Shown piece after piece: positions 54,591 through 61,336 of a DNA stretch of 64,000 nt. Source of the DNA: Arthrobacter sp. efr-133-R2A-120 (GTDB lineage Bacteria; Actinomycetota; Actinomycetes; Actinomycetales; Micrococcaceae); assembly GCF_030209835.1 (NCBI RefSeq), contig NZ_JARVRF010000014.1, positions 1 to 64,000 on the forward strand. The letters are read 5' to 3'. How positions within the stretch are numbered: position 1 is the first letter of the stretch; the number at the start of each line of letters is the position of its first letter. The notes below the pieces were generated by a model that had not been told where the DNA came from, searched no databases, and was given only the letters and a program-made list of their open reading frames with translations. Both the position numbers and the translations under genes were made by a program.

Positions 54591-56608
54591 GCCGACTCCC
54601 GGGTTGCGACGGCAGGGACGCCGGGGGGAAAGCCGGGAAGAACATCATCGGGGGTATGGAACAGCCAGAGTGAGAGCCTGCGATACGCTTCCGAGTCCCG
54701 GTCACGAACCCGGAGCGAAGCGGTGTGCTCTCCCTTCGAACTTGACCAGATCCGGACGACATCCAGGGGAATCTGTGCGGCTCCCGGGAGTTCCAAAAGG
54801 ACACGGCCGGATTCCGGCAACGCATCGGCCCCGACCCGGACTGCGGCGCCCCCCATGGAGATGTCCAGCAGTTGGCCAGGGGTCCCGGCAACCGTGACGG
54901 GCACCTTGATGGGAACCCGGTGGGCGCTCCTGCGCGAGGTGGCGAATTCAGAGGCTCGGATCCGGAGTGTCCCCAGCACCAGGACAACCCCTGCCAGTAC
55001 CAACCAGACGCCGGCGGCAATGGTGGAGCCCGGGCTCGTCCGCCAAGGCACCCAGCCGAGGACCCCGGCGCTCGCATAGAGAATTATCGCGGCCACGATG
55101 ACGATCAGCACAATGAGGATCCGCGGGGCCCTTCCGCGGAGTCGGAGTTCCGCAGCGCCTTTCGGTGTCACTTGGAACTCCAAGGACTTCCGGGAAACGA
55201 GCCACCACAGGCAAGCCATGCCGACGGGAACCCGGAAAATCCGCAGGGCGAACGCCGTCGGCCAGTGGATCTGGTGGCGCATGAGTCTCTTGGCGCCCCA
55301 CAAACGGACCCAGAACATGGCTGCGAACGCAAGGGTGAACTCCACGGGCCCGGCGGTGGAGGTCTGCGCGCCGGAAACCATGACCGCCATGGGGATGATG
55401 AAGGCAATCAACGTGGCAATGCCCTCCAGCCACCATAAGGTTCCGTTGATGTATTCGTGGAAGTTCCGCCAGGTCATCCAGGTCTTGGCGGCCCAGAGGC
55501 GCTCGTACGTCAGGATCTGCATCGCGCCCATGCCCCAACGCCGGCGCTGCAGCAGGTATTGATCGGCTGTCGCCGGGGCCAGGCCCACTGCCAGGGTCTG
55601 GTGGTGGTAGACGGTCTTCCACCCGAGCCGGATGAGTTTGAGGGTCGTATGCATGTCCTCGGTGATGGTCTCGGTGGCAACACCACCTACTTCGCGAAGC
55701 GCTTTGACCCGGAGCAGGGAGGTCGATCCGCACCAGAACGGGCCTGCGCCAGGAACGTTGCGCGACGGCATGAGGACGTTGAAGAACAACCCCTGCTCCC
55801 CGGAGATTCCGTCGTCGTCGAAGGCTCCGGAGTTGTAGAACGCTTGCGGCCCCTGGATGAGGGCGACTTCCTCGTCGGCGAACCACCCCAGGGTGGCCGT
55901 CAGGAACGTCGGCAGCGGTACGTGGTCGCAGTCCAGCACGGCAATGATGCCTATTGCATCCTTCCCGGCCGCTTCCTCCGCGGCCATCAGCTCCAGTGCG
56001 TGGTTCATGTTGCCCGCCTTGGCATGGTCATGCTCCGCGCGGGTGACAACCCTCGCGCCGAAAGCCGCACACATCTCGGCAACCCACGGGCGGTCCCCGT
56101 CATCCAGCACCCATGTCTCGTGGCTCGGCTGAAGCGCGCAGGCCGCGGCGATGGTGGGCGCAAGGACTTCAACAGGTTCGTTGTACGTAGGGATCAGCAC
56201 TGCGACCCTCATGCCATTGGGAGGTTCGGCAACCGGCTCCGGCGCATAACAGTCGATGTTCCACAGCGTGATGGACTTCAGGACCAGGCCTATCAGCGGA
56301 AGGGCCTCAAACGTCACCAGCGTCCACGCGACGACGAGATCCCCGCCCCCAAGAGGCATGGTAAATGCGATCCGCCACGTCAAATAGACGACCAACGCCG
56401 CGATCGCAGCTATCCCACCGGTCCTGGCCATTCTGCGGGAACGCGGAGCCTCGGGAGCGGGAGAACCCAGTTGTGCCGCCCAGCCGGCCATTCCCGCGGT
56501 CGAGTACGCCTTGACCTCGGCAGGAGTGTCACGGAACTGTGTCCGTGCTCCGTCGGTTACTGCCCCGACGTCTCCCCAGGCGCGTCGGCGCTGTTCAAGA
56601 GATTGCAT
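54587..56608 (-). CDS. Cellulose-synthase-like GT2 with C-terminal PilZ domain
   Basis: A 673-residue membrane glycosyltransferase making a beta-linked polysaccharide. Two helices come first (about residues 65-110), then the GT2 core with WVLDDGDRP, VLDCDHVPLP (DxD), ITEDMHT (TED) and QRRRW. Five or more helices follow. The C-terminal PilZ domain (about 555-660) has both c-di-GMP motifs, RRSAHR (RxxxR type) and DISMGG (D/NxSxxG). This is the BcsA layout, but no bcsB, bcsZ or bcsC is present. The product may not be cellulose. It is first in an operon with a hybrid kinase and a diguanylate cyclase. Confidence 0.92.
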   Translation of the reverse strand: MQSLEQRRRAWGDVGAVTDGARTQFRDTPAEVKAYSTAGMAGWAAQLGSPAPEAPRSRRMARTGGIAAIAALVVYLTWRIAFTMPLGGGDLVVAWTLVTFEALPLIGLVLKSITLWNIDCYAPEPVAEPPNGMRVAVLIPTYNEPVEVLAPTIAAACALQPSHETWVLDDGDRPWVAEMCAAFGARVVTRAEHDHAKAGNMNHALELMAAEEAAGKDAIGIIAVLDCDHVPLPTFLTATLGWFADEEVALIQGPQAFYNSGAFDDDGISGEQGLFFNVLMPSRNVPGAGPFWCGSTSLLRVKALREVGGVATETITEDMHTTLKLIRLGWKTVYHHQTLAVGLAPATADQYLLQRRRWGMGAMQILTYERLWAAKTWMTWRNFHEYINGTLWWLEGIATLIAFIIPMAVMVSGAQTSTAGPVEFTLAFAAMFWVRLWGAKRLMRHQIHWPTAFALRIFRVPVGMACLWWLVSRKSLEFQVTPKGAAELRLRGRAPRILIVLIVIVAAIILYASAGVLGWVPWRTSPGSTIAAGVWLVLAGVVLVLGTLRIRASEFATSRRSAHRVPIKVPVTVAGTPGQLLDISMGGAAVRVGADALPESGRVLLELPGAAQIPLDVVRIWSSSKGEHTASLRVRDRDSEAYRRLSLWLFHTPDDVLPGFPPGVPAVATRESA

Positions 56609-56642
56609 GCGATCCCCCAGCTGGATCTGACGATGCAGATGT

Positions 56643-56657
56643 GAATTAAGTTAAATC
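56643..56657 (-). promoter_or_regulatory. AT-rich palindrome in the promoter of the PilZ-glycosyltransferase operon
   Basis: GAATTAA-G-TTAAATC, arms matching at 6 of 7 positions, lies about 35 bp upstream of the operon start. It includes possible -10 sequences (TTAATT on the minus strand), so a bound regulator would block the promoter. Confidence 0.35.
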
Positions 56658-56696
56658 AAACTTTGCCACCGGTAGCCTGAAAGCTCTACTGGTTCT

Positions 56697-57113
56697 TCAT
56701 CTTTTCACGAGCAGGGGCAGGACGTGGTCCGTCAGGAGCGGAGCCAAATCGTCCGGAAGTTCAGCAGAGAGATCCAACCAGCGGATCTCCGCGATCTCAG
56801 CCGAAGGATGGGCTTCCCACGTGCCAGGTGCGGTGAAGACGGTGGCCTCGATGTCCGTCGCGGCCTCGTTGGCGGCGACGGCGAGCCAGCTCCCCAAGAG
56901 CTGCAGATCCGCCGGGTCGACGTCGATTCCGACTTCCTCGGCCAGCTCGCGGGATGCAGCCTCCGCCGCGGTTTCACCCGGTTCGGGCTTGCCTCCCGGG
57001 TGCATGAACTTGTCCGTGCCACGCTTGCGCACCGTCAGCAGCCGTCCGGCGTCGTCGTGCACGCAGACCGCGCTGACGACTATCAGGTCCTTGGTTGAAC
57101 TGTTTTCGGTCAT
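56697..57113 (-). CDS. NUDIX hydrolase
   Basis: A 138-residue pyrophosphohydrolase. The Nudix box is complete: GKPEPGETAAEAASRELAEEVG at about residues 40-62 (pieces GKPEPGETAAEAA and RELAEEVG). The surrounding fold is a MutT-type single domain, and the substrate cannot be told. It overlaps the DUF6314 gene by 4 bp and is probably translated together with it. Confidence 0.92.
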   Translation of the reverse strand: MTENSSTKDLIVVSAVCVHDDAGRLLTVRKRGTDKFMHPGGKPEPGETAAEAASRELAEEVGIDVDPADLQLLGSWLAVAANEAATDIEATVFTAPGTWEAHPSAEIAEIRWLDLSAELPDDLAPLLTDHVLPLLVKR

Positions 57114-57565
57114 AGCTCTCTCCTTAGCCGGGATTCCAGCAGCAAATCCTTGGCCGGTCCGCGGACGTCCCAGGCGTAGCTGAAAGCGTCCTGCCCGCCC
57201 CAGAGGTAATTGACTTTGTAGTCATCGGGATCGCACCAGTGGCTGTCCTCGTTGGCGTGGTCGCGGAAGCTCATGCGGTGGAACGGTTTCCCATCCGGGA
57301 AGTAGACATCCATGGCTTCGGGGGAGTCGGAAGGCCGCAGGAGGTATTCGCGGAAGGCCGGGCCTGTGTGGGTAGGCCAGGTCATGGTGCCGTCCTCGCG
57401 AAGGAGGAGCCCGCCGTCGGGGGTTTCCGAATAGCGCACGACGCCGGTGAAGGTACCGCGGGTGCCGCCCGCCCGGTCCCACAGGGACCGTTCCACGGTC
57501 CAGCTGCCCAGCAGGTAGGCCCGCAGGTCTTGCGTCGGAGACGATTCGCGCAGCTGGTCTTTCAA
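57110..57565 (-). CDS. DUF6314 family protein
   Basis: A 151-residue soluble protein of unknown function. It has LLGSWTVERSLWDRAGG at the N-terminus (a lipocalin-like start), then GLLLREDGTMTWPTHTGPA and HWCDPDDYKVNYLW, ending with the basic DLLLESRLRREL. The start is odd: the best N-terminal codon is TTG at 57565, one base after the 3' end of the tRNA-Arg gene, leaving no room for a Shine-Dalgarno. A later start would cut into the conserved part. Confidence 0.8.
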   Translation of the reverse strand: MKDQLRESSPTQDLRAYLLGSWTVERSLWDRAGGTRGTFTGVVRYSETPDGGLLLREDGTMTWPTHTGPAFREYLLRPSDSPEAMDVYFPDGKPFHRMSFRDHANEDSHWCDPDDYKVNYLWGGQDAFSYAWDVRGPAKDLLLESRLRREL

Positions 57566-57566
57566 G

Positions 57567-57639
57567 TGCCCTCGATTGGAATCGAACCAACGACACCGGC
57601 TTTAGGAGAGCCGTGCTCTATCCACTGAGCTACGAGGGC
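57567..57639 (-). tRNA. tRNA-Arg (anticodon CCU)
   Basis: A 73-base gene on the minus strand. The acceptor stem is GCCCTCG/CGAGGGC, the D-arm contains TAGCTCAGTGGATAGAGC, and the anticodon loop CTCCTAA gives anticodon CCU (reads AGG). The T-arm GGTTCGATTCC is complete. The CCA end is not encoded. The DUF6314 start codon follows almost immediately on the same strand. Confidence 0.97.
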
Positions 57640-57781
57640 CTGTGCGCGTGCTGGAAGCTCCTGGGAGCCGCTGGCCGGGCACGCATACAAGCATACAAGC
57701 TGCCGGGGCAGCCCTCGAACACCGACGCAGGCGCGGCGACGCCTGCGACACGGGCGGAGCAGCACGCTGGTGGGCTGGCGC

Positions 57782-57787
57782 TAGGCT
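57782..57787 (+). promoter_or_regulatory. Possible -10 of a leaderless transcript (DUF998 gene)
   Basis: TAGGCT ends 7 bases before the ATG at 57795, and there is no Shine-Dalgarno in between. This spacing puts the transcription start on the A of ATG. Confidence 0.45.
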
Positions 57788-57794
57788 GGCCCGC

Positions 57795-58559
57795 ATGAGA
57801 GAGCAGATGACGGCGCCGGCCGCCTCCGGCTACCACCTCCCGGAGCTGGGCACCATCCGCTCGACCATCGGAGGCTGGGCCCAATTGAGCGTGGTTCAGT
57901 ATTTCGTGGCCGAATCGGCGGTGATCGAAGCATGGCGGGGTCCCGGGCCCTACGATCGCCGAACCGGGTTCATCAGCGATCTTGGCGCGCTCAAATGCGG
58001 GATCTATGAGCACCGCGACGTCTGTTCGCCCCTGCACCTGCTCATGAACGCCTCCTTTGTGGTGCAGGGCCTTGGGATGCTGTTCGGGGCGTTGCTGCTC
58101 AGTTCCGCGCTGCTATGCATTGCGGCCCGTCCCGGTGTGCGGATCCTGCAAGGCGCCGCCTACCGCAAGGCGTGGCCCACCGCCGTCGCGGTCCGGGTCC
58201 TGACGGGTATCTCCGGGCTGGGAACCGTGGTTGTTGGGTTTGTGCCGGAAGACCTTGGGTCTCCCTTGCATCTTGTGGGCGCCCTCATGTTCTTCATCGG
58301 AGGAGCATTCGCCCTGTTGCTCCTCGGGCTGCTCTGGCTGCCCCATACCGCCATGAGCTGGTTCGTCGTGGCATGCGGAACGGTGACACTGGGCGCCCTC
58401 GTAGTAGGGGGCCTGACCCGGATGGACGTCCCCGACCCCGGAACCCTGGAACGCTTGATGGCATATCCCACCACGATCGGGTTTTCCGCCGCTGGTCTCG
58501 TGGTGGCGCAAAGGGTCCGGGAAGTACGGCGAACGGCGGCGCGGCTTGCAAAACGCTGA
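57795..58559 (+). CDS. DUF998 family membrane protein
   Basis: A 254-residue integral membrane protein with about six helices. An early extracytoplasmic loop contains RRTGFISDLGALKCG, with a typical DUF998 SDLG motif, and a CSPLHLLMNASFVVQG segment follows. No catalytic residues are evident and the function is unknown. The ATG at 57795 is chosen over an upstream frame that would cross the tRNA flank. Confidence 0.85.
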   Translation: MREQMTAPAASGYHLPELGTIRSTIGGWAQLSVVQYFVAESAVIEAWRGPGPYDRRTGFISDLGALKCGIYEHRDVCSPLHLLMNASFVVQGLGMLFGALLLSSALLCIAARPGVRILQGAAYRKAWPTAVAVRVLTGISGLGTVVVGFVPEDLGSPLHLVGALMFFIGGAFALLLLGLLWLPHTAMSWFVVACGTVTLGALVVGGLTRMDVPDPGTLERLMAYPTTIGFSAAGLVVAQRVREVRRTAARLAKR

Positions 58560-58834
58560 GTTTTCGCGGGTAGCCTCGTGTCAGCGGGTGGGTAGTCTTT
58601 GCATTATCATGAGTGCACTCACCGGAATGGCGCCGGACTGAGGGTTCCATGCAGTTTGGCGCAGACTAGATGACCGACACGGCAGAACATAGGACCCATG
58701 ACTCATCAGCTTGTTCTGCGTCGTCCGGGACACGCAGGCGATACATCCCCCATAAAGGCAGCATCCCACCCCTCGGGTTGTGGCCTTCGGGACCTTCGCG
58801 GGCCGATCGCCCGACGGCGGCAGGCGACCCAGCG
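58560..58834. promoter_or_regulatory. Promoter region of the STAS/GGDEF-EAL operon
   Basis: A 275-bp gap. TTTGCATTAT at about 58599-58608 resembles an extended -10. Directly after it is the perfect 12-bp palindrome TGAGTGCACTCA (58610-58621), a candidate operator. In-frame codons exist from 58670 but have no ribosome-binding site or conserved sequence. Confidence 0.4.
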
Positions 58835-59284
58835 ATGAGCTCCCAGACACTGCCCGCCCGGGATTCCCGGATTCCCGATGATGCCTTGGATGCTTCGTCT
58901 GGAGACGCGATGGCCCCGGCCGACCAGATCACCGTTGACTTGGCGGAGGACGGGATTGTCGAGGTCACCCTGCCGCCGAACAGCGTAGTCCGCTCGCCGG
59001 AAGCCCGGGCGGCCGCGGCGGCCGTTCGTGTGTTTGCAGACGGGCGCAGGCTCCCGCTTCTGCTCAGGGTGACCGGAGTGCTGTCTGTCACCGACGACGC
59101 TCGCCTGGCCTACTCGAATTCCGTGGTCGTTTCAGCATGTGCCCTCTTGGGGGAGAGCCCGGTGGACCGCGTGATCGCGCATTTTCTCCTGCGTGCGAAG
59201 CCAGGCTCGCTTCCCGGGCAGTTCTTCACCTCAGAAGCAGAAGCCCGTGACTGGTTGAGAGAGCACCACCGTGAATCAGCGTGA
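58835..59284 (+). CDS. STAS/SEC14-like domain protein
   Basis: A 149-residue soluble protein. After a variable N-terminus, the conserved part runs ITVDLAEDGIVEVTLPP, then RRLPLLLRVTGVLSVTDDAR, SACALLGESPVDRVIAHFLL and FFTSEAEARDWL. This is a small alpha/beta fold of the STAS/SEC14-like type common in actinobacterial GGDEF/EAL neighbourhoods. The start is uncertain: ATG 58835, or ATG 58909 behind GGAG. It overlaps the GGDEF-EAL gene by 14 bp, so it may regulate or scaffold that enzyme. Confidence 0.75.
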   Translation: MSSQTLPARDSRIPDDALDASSGDAMAPADQITVDLAEDGIVEVTLPPNSVVRSPEARAAAAAVRVFADGRRLPLLLRVTGVLSVTDDARLAYSNSVVVSACALLGESPVDRVIAHFLLRAKPGSLPGQFFTSEAEARDWLREHHRESA

Positions 59285-60794
59285 GCCCCAGGACCCGCGA
59301 CTCCTTGCCCTTGTTGAAGGGGTAGTTCGGATTGCTGATGGCGACCTCAGCACAAGGATCCCGGTGTCCGGCCCGCGGGACGAAGTGGCTGCTGTGATTA
59401 CCGGGATCAACCTCATGGCGGACGATCTTCAAGCCATCTACCAGGAGCTCGAGGAACGGGTCGAAAGCCGAACTGCCATGCTTCGCGAGGCCCAGATCGA
59501 ACTCGAAAGGATGGCGCTCACTGATCCGCTGACCCAGTTGGCCAACCGCACGGCGCTCGAAAGGGCGCTGAACCATGAACTCGTCGAATCCGAGCGGGGA
59601 GAGCTCCCACCTGCGTTGCTCGTTTTGGACTTGAACTCATTCAAGGGGATCAACGACACCTTGGGGCACGGCGCCGGGGACACCGTCTTGAAAGTCACTG
59701 CGAGGCGCCTGCTCGCCGCGGTCCGTGATACGGACATGGTGGCCAGGCTCGGCGGGGACGAATTTGCCGTCATGCTGCCCAAATCCAATGCGGCGCATGC
59801 GCGTGGCGTTGCCAAGCGGATCCTTCGGGCCGTGGGTGAGAGCATCGACATCGGCGAAGTCCGGATCATCTGTGGAACAAGCATCGGGCTCCGTGTCGCC
59901 GAGCCAGGGCAGTCCGTGGACGACCTCGTGATGGAAGCCGACACGGCCATGTATGCGGCAAAGGCCGAGCAGGGGAGCAGCGTCAGGGTTTTCGAGCCGG
60001 CTTTGTTGTACGCGCGCAGGCTCCAGGGACTCATGATCTCGGAGCTGCGTGAAGCCATCCGGACAGATCAGCTGGTCCTCCATTTCCAGCCTGTTGTCGA
60101 GTTGGCCTCGGGGCGGATTGAAGGCGCTGAAGCGCTGGTGCGGTGGAACCACCCCGACAGGGGATTGTTGATGCCGGATGCATTCATCCCGCTGGCCGAG
60201 GAAACCGGCATCATCATCGATCTCGGCTATTGGGTTCTACGGCGTGCGATGCAGCAATTGCGCGAGTGGCAGGACGGCCCGGGCATGGACGAAGACTTCA
60301 GCATGCGGGTCAATATTTCGACGACCGAATTGCAAAGCCTGGAATTGATCGAGCATGTGCGGGAAGTGCTCTCCGAAACCGGAGTGGAGGCATCCAAGCT
60401 GGTCATCGAGCTCACGGAGTCAATGGCAGTGAACGGCAGCGACATCGACAAATACTCCCTGACCGGCCTCAGGCGTCTGGGTATCCGCTTGGAAATCGAC
60501 GATTTCGGCACCGGATATTCGTCTATCAGCTACCTGCGCAGCCTTCCCGTCAACGTGGTCAAGATTGACCGCTCCCTCATCCAAGGCCTGGGCACGGACG
60601 AGAAGGAACGGAACTTTGTGGCGGCGGTTCTCCAGCTCATTCATGCGTGCGGAATGCAAGCCGTTGCCGAGGGCATCGAAACGGCAGAGCAGGCGGCCGA
60701 GCTTGCCCGCCTGGGCTGCGCCAGTGGCCAGGGGTATTACTTTGGCCGGCCGATGGCAGCCGAAAAATTCGCGGAACTGTTCCGGGGCACCTGA
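59271..60794 (+). CDS. GGDEF-EAL protein (c-di-GMP turnover)
   Basis: A 507-residue cytoplasmic protein with no membrane helix. It has an N-terminal HAMP-like helix pair (about residues 15-70), a GGDEF domain with intact GGDEF (ARLGGDEFAVML, about 160) and an EAL domain with EAL (GAEALVRWNHP, about 285), DDFGTGYSS and a late AEGIETAEQ. Both catalytic motifs are intact, so it could make or break c-di-GMP; which activity dominates is unknown. The GTG start at 59271 lies inside the STAS-like gene's end. A bidirectional terminator follows. Confidence 0.95.
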   Translation: MNQREPQDPRLLALVEGVVRIADGDLSTRIPVSGPRDEVAAVITGINLMADDLQAIYQELEERVESRTAMLREAQIELERMALTDPLTQLANRTALERALNHELVESERGELPPALLVLDLNSFKGINDTLGHGAGDTVLKVTARRLLAAVRDTDMVARLGGDEFAVMLPKSNAAHARGVAKRILRAVGESIDIGEVRIICGTSIGLRVAEPGQSVDDLVMEADTAMYAAKAEQGSSVRVFEPALLYARRLQGLMISELREAIRTDQLVLHFQPVVELASGRIEGAEALVRWNHPDRGLLMPDAFIPLAEETGIIIDLGYWVLRRAMQQLREWQDGPGMDEDFSMRVNISTTELQSLELIEHVREVLSETGVEASKLVIELTESMAVNGSDIDKYSLTGLRRLGIRLEIDDFGTGYSSISYLRSLPVNVVKIDRSLIQGLGTDEKERNFVAAVLQLIHACGMQAVAEGIETAEQAAELARLGCASGQGYYFGRPMAAEKFAELFRGT

Positions 60795-60830
60795 GCCCGC
60801 GTCCTCCTGGCGGCGGAAAGGCAGCAACAG

Positions 60831-60861
60831 AAAGGCACCGGACCTCAGGTCCGGTGCCTTT
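60831..60861. terminator. Bidirectional terminator
   Basis: AAAGGCACCGGACC and GGTCCGGTGCCTTT form a perfect 14-bp stem with a 3-base loop, A-run on the left and T-run on the right. It serves both the GGDEF-EAL gene (plus) and the ATGWWPN-repeat gene (minus). Confidence 0.95.
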
Positions 60862-60870
60862 CAGGTGTAG

Positions 60871-61164
60871 CTAGTTGGAGGGGGTGGAGTTGGTGGTGGC
60901 GTTGGGCCACCAACCGGTGGCTTCAGGGGAACCCTGGGTGGTGGCGTTGGGCCACCAGCCAGTGGCCTCTGCCGAGTTCTGGGCGAAGTTCGGCCACCAG
61001 CCAGTGGCTTCTGCCGAGTTCTGCGCGAAGTTCGGCCACCAGCCAGTGGCTATGGACGAATCCTGTGAGGGGCTCTGGCTGCTGGCGGACACCGCTGCCG
61101 AGCCGGTAATTCCGGCGAGCAAGATTGCTGCTGCCGCGAGGAGGGCAGCGAGAGTTCTTTTCAT
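60871..61164 (-). CDS. Secreted small protein with four ATGWWPN repeats
   Basis: A 97-residue protein. A signal peptide (about residues 1-27: MKRTLAALLAAAAILLAG, then a likely cut after AVSA) is followed only by a repeat region. ATGWWPN occurs four times, separated by FAQNSAE twice and then by ATTQGSPE, with an ATTNSTPSN ending. There are no cysteines and no enzymatic domain. It has a near-consensus promoter and AGGAG before the ATG, so strong expression is likely. I do not recognise the family. A multi-copy peptide precursor or a repetitive envelope/adhesive protein are both possible. Confidence 0.85.
   Translation of the reverse strand: MKRTLAALLAAAAILLAGITGSAAVSASSQSPSQDSSIATGWWPNFAQNSAEATGWWPNFAQNSAEATGWWPNATTQGSPEATGWWPNATTNSTPSN
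60901..61050 (-). repeat. DNA repeat array encoding ATGWWPN
   Basis: Four 21-bp units at 60901-60921, 60946-60966, 60988-61008 and 61030-61050, at spacings of 45, 42 and 42 bp. The DNA is nearly identical between the two N-terminal units including the linker, pointing to recent duplication. Confidence 0.93.
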
Positions 61165-61224
61165 GCGAAAGCTCCTGATGGTATGTGACTGATGCGACTG
61201 GAGTGAACGAAGTGAAGCACGCTC

Positions 61225-61253
61225 ATTATAAGAGTAACGACACGCCGTGTCAT
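61225..61253 (-). promoter_or_regulatory. Near-consensus promoter of the ATGWWPN-repeat gene
   Basis: On the minus strand ATGACA (-35, 5 of 6) and TATAAT (-10, perfect) are spaced by 17 bp, about 60 bases before the start codon. It is the best sigma-70-type promoter noticed in the window. Confidence 0.85.
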
Positions 61254-61313
61254 CAGTGCTTTGTCCACATCTCCCAAAATCGTGCTAATTACCCGGCCGC
61301 ACCCTTGACGCAG

Positions 61314-61326
61314 TGTCTCAGAGACA
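61314..61326 (+). promoter_or_regulatory. Palindromic operator before the TPR gene
   Basis: TGTCTC-A-GAGACA, a perfect 6-bp-arm inverted repeat, runs into CATAAT (61325-61330), a possible -10, 10 bp before the ATG. TTGACG (61305-61310) lies just upstream but only 14 bp from that hexamer, so the -35 assignment is doubtful. Confidence 0.55.
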
Positions 61327-61336
61327 TAATGGAGCC

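Noticed and set aside
58560-58834. c-di-GMP riboswitch before the GGDEF-EAL operon
   Set aside because: The gap was read for the conserved GEMM blocks because of the context, but they are not there.
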